A stretch of DNA of 64,000 nucleotides, taken from positions 90,194,501 to 90,258,500 of the forward strand of contig CP136891.1 of NCBI GenBank assembly GCA_034359265.1, written 5' to 3'. This DNA comes from Canna indica. Lineage: Eukaryota > Streptophyta > Magnoliopsida > Zingiberales > Cannaceae. The first letter of the stretch is position 1; every line of letters begins with the position of its first letter. A program made the position numbers and the translations under genes. Shown here in pieces: positions 34,435 through 47,177 of the stretch. Below the pieces are notes generated by a model. It was given only the letters and a program-made list of their open reading frames with translations. It was not told the DNA's origin and did no database searches.

Positions 34435-37400
34435 GTTCCTCATCAAGAACCGAAGTAGCACCTCCCAGAGCCTCCATCTCTAATCAAGGGAATCTGCAAC
34501 CCACGATTGATGACCAAATCCGTGGTTATCGGCTAGCCAGCAGGCTACGCCACTCTGCACAGAGACGCCTCTCTTCCAGATCCTCTGGAAGATCTTACAA
34601 CAGAAGCCTTGAATCTCAGCTCAACCCTAAGGCTGAGTTATCGCTCTCTCAATATCAGAGAGCCCAGCAAGTTCCTGCTGAGACTTTGTACCAAGCAGGA
34701 TGGTCCGAGCGCCAACACAGAGTGTACCAGCATTACTCCGATGAGAGGATCCTGGTAACAGAAGGAGCTCAAGTCGAGCTCCCATTTATTACTGATCAAA
34801 GCTATAATTTGTTAGTCCAGGCAGGACTGCAGCACCTTCACATGGGCATGGTGATGGTGAGACTACATACCCTTCATCGCAGAAATGCAGGGGTCAACGC
34901 CCTCGTGCTCCTACGGGACACCCGATGGGCTGATGATAGATCCGTGATAAGTTCTATGGAGATTGACCTCACTACTGGAGTTCAACTGGCGTACGCCGCC
35001 CCCGACATGACTATAAGTATCCACGACTTCAGAGAACACATACAACTGGTGATCCAAACCCATGGATACAACGGTTGGCAAGGAGGAGAAAGCAACCTCC
35101 TTCTCTCCAGATCTATAATCGGTCGCCTCTCCAACAACAGTCATACCAACTTCCGCTACAACGTCCAACATGTAGCGGACCATTTAGCCAGCAGAGGGAT
35201 TAGAGCAATCCCTGGACAACCTCATACAACAGCAAGTTTGCAAGGCAGGCAATGGATCATTCGGCCTGCAGTTCTACAGAACCCCCAAAACCCTCAAGTA
35301 GCAAGTATTCAGACAAGATCTGATGGAGCATTAATGCTTAATTTTACGGATTATACTTATGCCCCTGACAACACTGCTAGATTGTCGGATGCAGATGATG
35401 ATTTAATACAGCATGAATCCGTTAATATGATGACTTGCGACTGGCCCGAGGAGGAAGAAAAAGATTGGGAAGACAGCTATAACGCTGAGGAAGACAGTGA
35501 CGACCTACTAGCTTTTCAAAGATACCACTGGTCGTTTCAACTGGATGATGAAGAACTATCTCAAGAAAGGGAGAACTATGATCTTCCCCCTAAGTGGGAT
35601 ACCTCCGAAGAATCAGAAGACCAAGAGGATAATGAGTTCTATAACTATTATGCTCAGAATTACAACTTGTCCTCTGAAGATCAACCAGCAGAAGTATCAG
35701 CCTTTACAGCTGAACTGGACTACCCAGTCACGCGAGAGCTAATTAAGAAGACTGATACGGCACCATTGCAGAAGACTGAAACAGCCTTCTCCACTGCTGA
35801 GTCAAGTACGATAAGAGTTCCCCGTGAACCCATTATGGGGCCTGCCCAGTATCCACCAGGTAGAGCAACGCCCCAACTACCCCAACATATACCCACAATA
35901 ACCTCAAGAATTGGTAAATTACGAGGTGGGTATTCGAAATATTTTTCTGAAGTATATAACCTACCAGCAGCACAAACAAACGCAGGAGCTATCCTAGTGC
36001 TTCCTGAGAACGTCGGCCAATACGCAGATGTGATTTCCAGATGGGAATCGATTACTTTAAACCTACTCAATGAAAGGAATTGGCCCGACAACAAGTCGAA
36101 AATGTGCTACGTCGAGAATTTATTAGGAGAAATTGAGAAGAAAGCATGGATCCAATGGCGGATGGCTTACCCAACAGAATATGATGAAATTACGGGTATA
36201 ACAGAAGATCCGCAGAACATGCTATCACAGGTCAGAAGAATGTTCCTCATGGAAGACCCAACCACAGGGTCAACAGAGGAGCAAACCAGAGCTTATGAAG
36301 ACCTGGAACGACTATCATGCCACCATGTCAAAGATTTATTCAGCTACATCAACGACTACAAAATACTAGCAGCTAAGTCAGGAAGGTTATTTGTCTCAAC
36401 CGAATTATCGGATAAATTCTTTAAAAAGATGCCGCCTCTTCTAGGCAGAGACTTGGAAGCAGCGTTCTTCGCTAAATACCCTGGCTGCCAAGTTGGTCTC
36501 TTCCCGAGAATTCATTTCACATACAACTATCTTGAAGACCAGTGTAAAAAGGCTGCCCCCCAGAGAAGCTACAAAGAGCTCTCTATTTGCTCTCAGATAC
36601 CCATACCAGGGTATTATCACAAAGAGAAGAAGTATGGCTTGCGGAAGTCAAAGACGTATAAAGGCAAGCCCCATGACACTCATGTGCGTATATTTAAACG
36701 TAAACATGCAGACAAAGTTAGAAAGTGCAAATGTTTCATTTGCGGGGAGGAAGGACACTTCGCCCACGATTGTAAAGGGAAAAATGGTAACATTGCACGA
36801 GCTGCAGTCATGGAGAATCTTGATCTCACCAACGACTGGGATGTTGTCTCAGTCGATCTCAATGAAGAAGACAGTGATGGTATTTGCTCGTTCTCCGAAG
36901 GAGAATCAGGACTGGCTACTAAACTCACCTTGGAAGAGTATAATGACTACCCTTTTGAAACCATATTGGTAGTTACTGATACACCCACAGAGAACTCATG
37001 GAGAGTAAGAGTTACACTTCCCCAATCAATGCAAAGCTGTGAACATGCATGGGAAGATAACACTGAGGTCACCAGAGGATGTGACAAGTGTACGATGTGC
37101 AAAGAGCCAACGAATCCTAACATGCGTTCACATTGCAGAAGATGCACCCTGACCGTCTGTCCAATGTGCTCGAGATTCTGCCTCGGGCGTAAGATTATCA
37201 TCAAACGGTCTCCAATGAGACCTTATGACGAGAAGGATACCCTTATTAAGGAGTTACTGGAATATGTGACGTTCCTCTTAGCAGAAAACGAACGTCTGAA
37301 GCAAGAACTGAACGAGATCCAGTTGACTAAAGACCTAAATACTCTCGAAAGCCAATTTGGAGAGTTAAACCTTGACGAGGAGAAAAGAAAGGCCAAGGGT

Positions 37401-40252
37401 AAATCTACTTGGTTAAATGAAGAAGAAGAAATAATGATCAAGACCCCTGGCGTCGTCTTTAGAGAAGCAGCTTCAAAGGCTGCATTGGAAACCCTTCCAG
37501 AGGAGGAAATCACTTCCATCTACCAAGGTATATATAAAGGAAAAAGAGTCTTAAACAGACTCTATAATATGGAGATAGTAATGGAAATCCCCAACATCAA
37601 ACCCTTCAAAGTCCAGGCCATTCTGGACACCGGTGCCACGGTTTGTTGCATTGACTCAGACTCTATCCCAGCAGAGTCTCTTGAGCCTAGTGCATTTCCA
37701 ATTCAAATCAACGGCGTCAATTCGCAGCAAGTCGCCAAGCTAAGACTAAAAGGTGGACTGATGTCCATAGAAGAAAACCGGTTTAAGATTCCATTCACCT
37801 ATGCCTTCCCTATGGGCAAAAGGGACGGCATTCAGATGCTTATTGGCTGCAACTTCATCCGGGCGATGCAAGGAGGCGTCCGGATCGAGGAGCAAACGGT
37901 AACCTTTTATAAGAAAGTTACCACGATCACCACAAGGTTAGATACCGAACTTTTAGCTTCAGCAGCAGCATTAGATGATTTCTGTTTATCTGATGAGGAA
38001 TACATAGAGGTACAAAATGCTGTTTCTTATGACAAGTTTCAAGAGTCGGTAAGTTTTAAGCAGAGGTTTAACCCTCTGTTAACTCGACTAAAGGAGCAGG
38101 GGTTTATTGGTGAAAACCCGGCCCAACATTGGGCCAAAAACCAGGTCACCTGTAAGCTGGATATTATTAATCCAGACTTGACTATTCAAGACAAACTGCT
38201 CAAGCACATCAGCCCATTAATGAAAGAGCAGTTTGACCGACATGTGTCAGCACTCTTGAAGATAAAGGCCATAAGACCCAGTTCTAGCCGCCACCGAACT
38301 ATGGCTATTATTGTTAACTCCGGAACAACAGTTAACCCCACAACGGGTAAGGAAGAAAAGGGAAAGGAACGGATGGTCTTCAACTACAGGACTCTGAATG
38401 ACAACACGCATAAAGACCAGTATAGTCTTCCCGGAATCAACACCATATTGAAACGAATTGGTAACAGCAAAATCTTCTCCAAATTTGACTTGAAGAGCGG
38501 ATTTCATCAGGTGGCCATGGATCCAGAGTCGATCCCTTGGACCGCCTTCATTGTACCTGGAGGCCTCTACAAATGGTTAGTCATGCCATTCGGACTGAAA
38601 AATGCGCCGGCAGTCTTTCAGCGCAAAATGGACCAGTGCTTTGCTGGCACTGAGAGCTTTATCGCGGTATACATTGACGATATTTTAATCTTCTCAGAGG
38701 ACGAACGACAGCATGCAGCACATTTAGAGGTGATGTTGCAAAGATGTGAGAAATGGGGGTTAGTCTTATCCCCCTCAAAGATGAAAATAGCCACCAGAGA
38801 AATAGAATTCTTAGGGGCAATAATTGGCAATAGCAAGATTAAACTCCAGCCCCATATCATAAAGAAAATCGTCAGTTTTGATGTTGAACAGTTGAAAAGC
38901 AAAACGGGCCTGAGATCTTGGCTGGGCCTGCTTAATTATGCACGTTCCTATATTCCGAACCTCGGAACTCTACTTGGCCCACTCTATTCAAAGACGGGCC
39001 CTCAGGGCGACAAGCGCCTCAAACCATCGGATATTCAACTTATTTCAAAGATCAAGAGTATTGTTCAGGCACTCCCTGACCTTGAGCTTCCAACCCCTGG
39101 TGCATACATCATTCTGGAGACTGATGGCTGCATGGAGGGATGGGGGGGGTGTGTAAATGGAAGCCCAAACAACATGACCCCAGGAGTTCTGAAAAGGTCT
39201 GCGCCTATGCCAGCGGGAAATTTCCCGTCCCCAAATCCGCAATTGATGCTGAAATCTTCGCCTGTATGGAGACCCTAAAGTCCTTAAAAATACACTATCT
39301 GGACCAAAAGGAGATCACACTTAGAACGGACTGTCAGGCGATTATTAGTTTTTACAATAAATCTGCATCTACCAAACCCTCACGAGTAAGATGGTTGAAT
39401 TTTCTAGACTATGTTACAGGAACAGGCGTACAAATCCACTTTGAGCATATAGATGGAAAGCTCAACTCCTTGGCAGACGCCTTGTCAAGACTAACAGTGA
39501 ACCTTCTCCAGATTCAAGAACCAGTGGATACAGCCAACCAGTACTTGACGCACTTGGAAGAAGCATTAAAAGAAGTGGAGGATAATAACCCACCTCCAAG
39601 TCTCCTGCACCAATTGAACACTGCAATCCAACAAATAGTCCACTCTCTGTCTCCACAAACAGCGATGGCAGTGACCACATGGGATAATGAAGTAGCAGAA
39701 ACCCTAGATGACAACAACGAAGCTATAGCATCCCTGATGGAAGAATGGGTCAACAGAGAATACTCGTTCTATGAGTATTTTCCAAATGATAGTCTTTACT
39801 ACGGTTCCCCGCTAAGACTTGATGATCCTCCTTCTTACAATCCCTACCTAGAGGACATTCGCACCAGAATGAGGCTTATCAAAGAAAGAGATGCTCTTGA
39901 AGAGCAACTCAAACGGGTTCAAGAACAGGCAAAGCAACAACGAGAAGAAGCTGAGCTACTCATAGCTCAGTATGAGAGCGGTGCTATCAGTCCTGAAAAG
40001 AACCTACAGACCATTCAACAGTGGATAACAGTGTCCCCATTTTGGGAAGAGTATGTTCAAGCCGAAGAATCATACATTGCAGCAAACCCAACCTACCTCA
40101 ACCAGGAAGAAATTCTAGACAAACCGGAATGTTCAAGAGCAAGAGAGCGAGAAGCAGATGAAGCTCTCATGCAGAAGGAAAGAGAAGAGGACTTCAACAG
40201 AATGCTCCAAGAAGAAAAGCTTTTCAATAAGGCCACTACGAAAATGTTGAAG
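34431..40252 (+). pseudogene. Viral polyprotein ORF2, copy A, frame broken in RNase H
   Basis: Domains by approximate residue of the first frame: 30K-type movement protein 100-330 (RDTRWADDRS), acidic linker, capsid about 480-740, CCHC knuckle 766-780 (CFICGEEGHFAHDC, with His where other copies have Arg). A second Cys-rich finger spans 883-920 (CDKCTMCKEP, CRRCTLTVCPMCSRFC). Then come aspartic protease at 1063 (ILDTGATVCC), RT 1330-1460 (FSKFDLKSGFHQV, MPFGLKNAPAVF, YIDDILIFS) and RNase H from 1558 (ETDGCMEGWG). At 39142-39149 a run of eight G leaves upstream and downstream in different frames. RNase H continues in another frame from 39140 with the ...LADALSRL end, then a ~255-aa extension with coiled coil (ERDALEEQLKRVQEQAKQQ). 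Truncated at 40252. Confidence 0.9.
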
Positions 40253-40288
40253 TCCTCTTCTCTTTCCTTCTGCATGAGAGCTTCATCT
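40156..40288. repeat. 43-bp perfect foldback at the A/B junction
   Basis: Bases 40156-40198 recur as their reverse complement at 40246-40288, separated by 47 bp. The second arm overlaps the end of copy A by GTTGAAG. It looks like a template switch onto the opposite strand during repair or replication, immediately before the end of copy B. Confidence 0.9.
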
Positions 40289-40290
40289 TT

Positions 40291-40351
40291 GATACCAGAA
40301 TAGAAATGGAAGCGTGCTTCTCGATTTTGACGCGGGTTACTGAGAACACAG
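40291..40351. repeat. Terminal direct repeat of copy B, left
   Basis: 61 bp, identical as far as I can read to 47806-47866. It begins GATACCAGAATAG (part of the primer site) and ends GAGAACACAG. Confidence 0.9.
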
Positions 40352-40739
40352 GTGCAAAGTCGAGGTATAAAAGGAAAGCTTGAAAGCTTATAGATTAAAC
40401 AAACTATACTTGAGTACAGTGGGAGAAGTAGAACTGCTTCGTGTGTCGAAGTCTGTCCTGCAACTCCGTAGTTGAGACTATATATAGACTTAGAAGAACT
40501 CTCCGGAGAAGGATTCAATAAGTGAGTGCGGGTGCTCTATGGGCCCCATCGACCACTCAATTATGACACTCCACAGTGGAGATTCGTTCTTACACACTAT
40601 ATTACAACTTTTGTACTGTACTGCCAGCGAATAAAGTTATACAGCTGGCCTAACTAGATAAGATAGTATCGCCCGTCATTATCCTTCCAGCGCGAAAGTT
40701 CTGCATTATTGCTACATTATTGCTCTGTGTCGGCCAGTA
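40352..40739 (-). promoter_or_regulatory. Viral promoter region, copy B
   Basis: The TATA box CTATATATAG (minus strand) is at about 40478-40487, with the conserved GGGGCCCATAGAGCACCC block upstream at 40529-40546. ORF3 ends at 40740. Confidence 0.65.
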
Positions 40740-41174
40740 TCAGATGTTGGCAAATCTGATGGGACAGTAAAGGTTACTGGCTCGGCTACTAGCAATCATC
40801 TTATGACACGCTTCTAAATTCTTGATATGGTGAGTCAGTGGTTGGAGTGAATCCTCAGAAAAAGTATCCGTGACAGCTGCTTGTTCAAGGCGGGCCTTCT
40901 GTAGGTAGGCCATTGCTAAGAGGGCCTCCAGCTCGGTGAGAACCTTCTGCGTTTGTTCTTGATGAAGGTTTAGAAGTTTCAAGGCCCATTCATCAACCTC
41001 ATCTAATGAATATATCTCTTCGTACATCAGTTTCCCAGTGAGGTCTTCAATTGTTGTCAGGATCGGGGAGCCACTTAGGACGGCCCAGTGCTGGGCTGTC
41101 ATGATAGCCCTTTTGGTGGTGGCATAGGTTCGCCGGCACTGATCTGCCAATTGTTTCAAACGGTCGATGATCAT
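40740..41174 (-). CDS. Viral ORF3 (144 aa), copy B
   Basis: Same protein as 32914-33348 apart from Ser for Phe near residue 107. The ATG at 41174 follows the same T-rich tract and ACAG acceptor (41175-41205 on the minus strand). Confidence 0.75.
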   Translation of the reverse strand: MIIDRLKQLADQCRRTYATTKRAIMTAQHWAVLSGSPILTTIEDLTGKLMYEEIYSLDEVDEWALKLLNLHQEQTQKVLTELEALLAMAYLQKARLEQAAVTDTFSEDSLQPLTHHIKNLEACHKMIASSRASNLYCPIRFANI

Positions 41175-41286
41175 CTGTACACAAATAAAACAAACAAACA
41201 AATTAAGATAATTGGAGAAATAAACTTCTCCTTTGGCGAAGTGCAGTTGGTCGGGCTTCGCCTCCCAATTGGTTGGTTGTGGATGA

Positions 41287-44200
41287 CTACTGGTCTCGGG
41301 CAGGAAACTTCCCCTTTCGGAGAGTCTCCGCGCTCATCTCTGTTGTGACAATTTGCTTCAACATTTTCGTAGTGGCCTTATTGAAAAGCTTTTCTTCTTG
41401 GAGCATTCTGTTGAAGTCCTCTTCTCTTTCCTTCTGCATGAGAGCTTCATCTGCTTCTCGCTCTCTTGCTCTTGAACATTCCGGTTTGTCTAGTATTTCT
41501 TCCTGGTTGAGGTAGGTCGGGTTTGCTGCAATGTATGATTCTTCGGCTTGAACATACTCTTCCCAAAATGGGGACGCTGTTATCCACTGTTGAATGGTCT
41601 GTAGGTTCTTTTCGGGACTGATAGCACCGCTCTCATACTGAGCTATGAGTAGCTCAGCTTCTTCTCGTTGTTGCTTTGCCTGTTCTTGAACCCGTTTGAG
41701 TTGCTCTTCAAGAGCATCTCTTTCTCTGATAAGCCTCATCCTGGTGCGAATGTCCTCTAGGTAGGGATTGTAAGAAGGAGGATCATCAAGTCTTAGCGGG
41801 GAACCGTAGTAAAGACTATCATTTGGAAAATACTCATAGAACGAGTATTCTCTGTTGACCCATTCTTCCATCAAGGATGCTATAGCTTCGTTGTTGTCAT
41901 CTAGGGTTTCTGCTACTTCATTATCCCATGTGGTCACTGCCATCGCTGTTTGTGGAGACAGAGAGTGGACTATTTGTTGGATTGCAGTGTTCAATTGGTG
42001 CAGGAGACTTGGAGGTGGGTTATTATCCTCCACTTCTTTTAATGCTTCTTCCAGGTGCGTCAAGTACTGGTTGGCTGTATCCACTGGTTCTTGAATCTGG
42101 AGAAGGTTCACTGTTAGTCTTGACAAGGCGTCTGCCAGGGAGTTGAGCTTTCCATCTATATGCTCAAAGTGGATTTGTACGCCTGTTCCTGTAACATAGT
42201 CTAGAAAATTCAACCATCTTACTCGTGAGGGTTTGGTAGATGCAGATTTATTGTAAAAACTAATAATCGCCTGACAGTCCGTTCTAAGTGTGATCTCCTT
42301 TTGGTCCAGATAGTGTATTTTTAAGGACTTTAGGGTCTTCATACAGGCGAAAATTTCAGCATCAATTGCGGATTTAGGGACGGGAAATTTCCCGCTGGCA
42401 TAGGCGCAGACCTTTTCAGAACTCCTGGGGTCATGTTGTTTGGGCTTCCATTTACACACCCCCCCCATCCCTCCATGCAGCCATCAGTCTCCAGAATGAT
42501 GTATGCACCAGGGGTTGGAAGCTCAAGGTCAGGGAGTGCCTGAACAATACTCTTGATCTTTGAAATAAGTTGAATATCCGATGGTTTGAGGCGCTTGTCG
42601 CCCTGAGGGCCCGTCTTTGAATAGAGTGGGCCAAGTAGAGTTCCGAGGTTCGGAATATAGGAACGTGCATAATTAAGCAGGCCCAGCCAAGATCTCAGGC
42701 CCGTTTTGCTTTTCAACTGTTCAACATCAAAACTGACGATTTTCTTTATGATATGGGGCTGGAGTTTAATCTTGCTATTGCCAATTATTGCCCCTAAGAA
42801 TTCTATTTCTCTGGTGGCTATTTTCATCTTTGAGGGGGATAAGACTAACCCCCACTTCTCACATCTTTGCAACATCACCTCTAAATGTGCTGCATGCTGT
42901 CGTTCGTCCTCTGAGAAGATTAAAATATCGTCAATGTATACCGCGATAAAGCTCTCAGTGCCAGCAAAGCACTGGTCCATTTTGCGCTGAAAGACTGCCG
43001 GCGCATTTTTCAGTCCGAATGGCATGACTAACCATTCGTAGAGGCCTCCAGGTACAATGAAGGCGGTCCAAGGGATCGACTCTGGATCCATGGCCACCTG
43101 ATGAAATCCGCTCTTCAAGTCAAATTTGGAGAAGATTTTGCTGTTACCAATTCGTTTCAATATGGTGTTGATTCCGGGAAGACTATACTGGTCTTTATGC
43201 GTGTTGTCATTCAGAGTCCTGTAGTTGAAGACCATCCGTTCCTTTCCCTTTTCTTCCTTACCAGTTGTGGGGTTAACTGTTGTTCCGGAGTTAACAATAA
43301 TAGCCATAGTTCGGTGGCGGCTAGAACTGGGTCTTATGGCCTTTATCTTCAAGAGTGCTGACACATGTCGGTCAAACTGCTCTTTCATTAATGGGCTGAT
43401 GTGCTTGAGCGGTTTGTCTTGAATAGTCAAGTCCGGATTAATAATATCCAGCTTACAAGTGATCTGGTTTTTGGCCCAATGTTGGGCCGGGTTTTCACCA
43501 ATAAACCCCTGCTCCTTTAGTCGAGTTAACAGAGGGTTAAACCTCTGCTTAAAACTTACCGATTCTTGAAACTTGTCATAAGAAACAGCATTTTGTACCT
43601 CTATGTATTCCTCATCAGATAAACAGAAATCATCTAATGCTACTGCTGAAGCTAAAAGTTCGGTATCTAACCTTGTGGTGATCGTGGTAACTTTCTTATA
43701 AAAGGTTACCGTTTGCTCCTCGATCCGGACACCTCCTTGCATCGCCCGGATGAAGTTGCAGCCAATAAGCATCTGAATGCCGTCCCTTTTGCCCATAGGG
43801 AAGGCATAGGTGAATGGAATCTTAAACCGGTTTTCTTCTATGGACATCAGTCCACCTTTTAGTCTTAGCTTGGCGACTTGCTGCGAATTGACGCCGTTGA
43901 TTTGAATTGGGAATGCACTAGGCTCAAGAGACTCTGCTGGGATAGAGTCTGAGTCAATGCAACAAACCGTGGCACCGGTGTCCAGAATGGCCTGGACTTT
44001 GAAGGGTTTGATGTTGGGGATTTCCATTACTATCTCCATATTATAGAGTCTGTTTAAGACTCTTTTTCCTTTATATATACCTTGGTAGATGGAAGTGATT
44101 TCCTCCTCTGGAAGGGTTTCCAATGCAGCCTTTGAAGCTGCTTCTCTAAAGACGACGCCAGGGGTCTTGATCATTATTTCTTCTTCTTCATTTAACCAAG

Positions 44201-47177
44201 TAGATTTACCCTTGGCCTTTCTTTTCTCCTCGTCAAGGTTTAACTCTCCAAATTGGCTTTCGAGAGTATTTAGATCTTTACTCAACTGGATCTCGTTCAG
44301 TTCTTGCTTCAGACGTTCGTTTTCTGCTAAGAGGAACGTCACATATTCCAGTAACTCCTTAATAAGGGTATCCTTCTCGTCATAAGGTCTCATTGGAGAC
44401 CGTTTGATGATAATCTTACGCCCGAGGCAGAATCTCGAGCACATTGGACAGACGGTCAGGGTGCATCTTCTGCAATGTGAACGCATGTTAGGATTCGTTG
44501 GCTCTTTGCACATCGTACACTTGTCACATCCTCTGGTGACCTCAGTGTTATCTTCCCATGCATGTTCACAGCTTTGCATTGACTGGGGAAGTGTAACTCT
44601 TACTCTCCATGAGTTCTCTGTGGGTGTATCAGTAACTACCAATATGGTTTCAAAAGGGTAGTCATTATACTCTTCCAATGTGAGTTTAGTAGCCAGTCCT
44701 GATTCTCCTTCGGAGAACGAGCAAATACCATCACTGTCTTCTTCATTGAGATCGACTGAGACAACATCCCAGTCGTTGGTGAGATCAAGATTCTCCATGA
44801 CTGCAGCTCGTGCAATGTTACCATTTTTCCCTTTACAATCGCGGGCGAAGTGTCCTTCCTCCCCGCAAATGAAACATTTGCACTTTCTAACTTTGTCTGC
44901 ATGTTTACGTTTAAATATACGCACATGAGTGTCATGGGGCTTGCCTTTATACGTCTTTGACTTCCGCAAGCCATACTTCTTTTCTTTGTGATAATACCCT
45001 GGTATGGGTATCTGAGAGCAAATAGAGAGCTCTTTGTAGCTTCTCTGGAGGGCAGCCTTTTTACACTGGTCTTCAAGATAGTTGTATGTGAAATGAATTC
45101 TCGGGAAGAGACCAACCTGGCAGCCAGGGTATTTAGCGAAGAACGCTGCTTCCAAGTCTCTGCCTAGAAGAGGCGGCATCTTTTTAAAGAATTTATCCGA
45201 TAATTCAGTTGAGACAAATAACCTTCCTGACTTAGCTGCTAGTATTTTGTAGTCGTTGATGTAGCTGAATAAATCTTTGACATGGTGGCATGATAGTCGT
45301 TCCAGGTCTTCATAAGCTCTGGTTTGCTCCTCTGTTGACCCTGTGGTTGGGTCTTCCATGAGGAACATTCTTCTGACCTGTGATAGAATGTTCTGAGGAT
45401 CTTCTGCTATACCCGTAATTTCGTCATATTCTGCTGGGTAAGCCATCCGCCATTGGATCCATGCTTTCTTCTCAATTTCTCCTAATAAATTCTCAACATA
45501 GCACATTTTCGACTTGTTGTCGGGACAATTCCTTTCATTGAGTAGGTTTAAAGTAATCGATTCCCATCTGGAAATCACATCTGCGTATTGGCCGACGTTC
45601 TCAGGAAGCACTAGGATAGCTCCTGCGTTTGTTTGTGCTGCTGGTAGGTTATATACTTCAGAAAAATGTTTCGAATACCCACCTCGTAATTTGCCAATTC
45701 TTGAGGTTATTGTGGGTATATGTTGGGGTAGTTGGGGCGTTGCTCTGCCTGGTGGATACTGGGCAGGCCCCATAATGGGTTCACGGGGAACTCTTGTCGT
45801 ACTTGACTCAGCAGTGGAGAAGGCTGTTTCAGTCTTCTGCATTGGTGCCGTATCAGTCTTCTTAATTAGCTCTCGCGTGACTGGGTAGTCCAGTTCAGCT
45901 GTAAAGGCTGATACTTCTGCTGGTTGATCTTCAGAGGACAAGTTGTAATTCTGAGCATAATAGTTATAGAACTCATTATCCTCTTGGTCTTCTGATTCTT
46001 TGGAGGTATCCCACTTAGGGGGAAGATCATAGTTCTCCCTTTCTTGAGATAGTTCTTCATCATCCAGTTGAAACGACCAGTGGTATCTTTGAAAAGCTAG
46101 TAGGTCGTCACTGTCTTCCTCAGCGTTATAGCTGTCTTCCCAATCTTTTTCTTCCTCCTCGGGCCAGTCGCAAGTCATCATATTAACGGATTCATGCTGT
46201 ACTAAATCATCATCTGCATCCGACAATCTAGCAGTGTTGTCAGGGGCATAAGTATAATCCGTAAAATTAAGCATTAATGCTCCATCAGATCTTGTCTGAA
46301 TACTTGCTACTTGAGGGTTTTGGGGGTTCTGTAGAACTGCAGGCCGAATGATCCATTGCCTGCCTTGCAAACTTGCTGTTGTATGAGGTTGTCCAGGGAT
46401 TGCTCTAATCCCTCTGCTGGCTAAATGGTCCGCTACATGTTGGACGTTGTAGCGGAAGTTGGTATGACTGTTGTTGGAGAGGCGACCGATTAAAGATCTG
46501 GAGAGAAGGAGGTTGCTTTCTCCTCCTTGCCAACCGTTGTATCCATGGGTTTGGATCACCAGTTGTATGTGTTCTCTGAAGTCGTGGATACTTATAGTCA
46601 TGTCGGGGGCGGCGTACGCCAGTTGAACTCCAGTAGTGAGGTCAATCTCCATAGAACTTATCACGGATCTATCATCAGCCCATCGGGTGTCCCGTAGGAG
46701 CACGAGGGCGTTGACCCCTGCATTTCTGCGATGAAGGGTCTGTAGTCTCACCATCACCATGCCCATGTGAAGGTGCTGCAGTCCTGCCTGGACTAACAAA
46801 TTATAGCTTTGATCAGTAATAAATGGGAGCTCGACTTGAGCTCCTTCTGTTACCAGGATCCTCTCATCGGAGTAATGCTGGTACACTCTGTGTTGGCGCT
46901 CGGACCATCCTGCTTGGTACAAAGTCTCAGCAGGAACTTGCTGGGCTCTCTGATATTGAGAGAGCGATAACTCAGCCTCAGGGTTGAGCTGAGATTCAAG
47001 GCTTCTGTTGTAAGATCTTCCAGAGGATCTGGAAGAGAGGCGTCTCTGTGCAGAGTGGCGTAGCCTGCTGGCTAGCCGATAACCACGGATTTGGTCATCA
47101 ATCGTGGGTTGCAGATTCCCTTGATTAGAGATGGAGGCTCTGGGAGGTGCTACTTCGGTTCTTGATGAGGAACTCAT
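41287..47177 (-). pseudogene. Viral polyprotein ORF2, copy B, frame broken in RNase H
   Basis: Same domain order as copy A. The first frame runs 47177-42339 and the second 42468-41287. Movement protein, capsid, CCHC knuckle (CFICGEEGHFARDC), Cys-rich finger, protease (ILDTGATVCC) and RT (YIDDILIFS) are all uninterrupted. The only break is the eight-G run at 42459-42473 (minus strand), the same as in copy A. The C-terminal extension is complete and ends KGKFPARDQ and TAG at 41287. Confidence 0.9.

Larger units (their letters stand above)
32745..40252 (+). mobile_element. Endogenous pararetrovirus copy A, essentially a whole circularly permuted genome
   Basis: The copy starts in the last codons of the polyprotein and passes ORF3, promoter, leader, ORF1 and ORF2. 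It ends 12 bp short of its own starting point, judged against copy F (55611-55624). That gives a circular genome of about 7,520 bp, normal for Caulimoviridae. It is a linear copy opened near the end of ORF2. Integration needs no viral integrase, and none is encoded. Confidence 0.9.
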
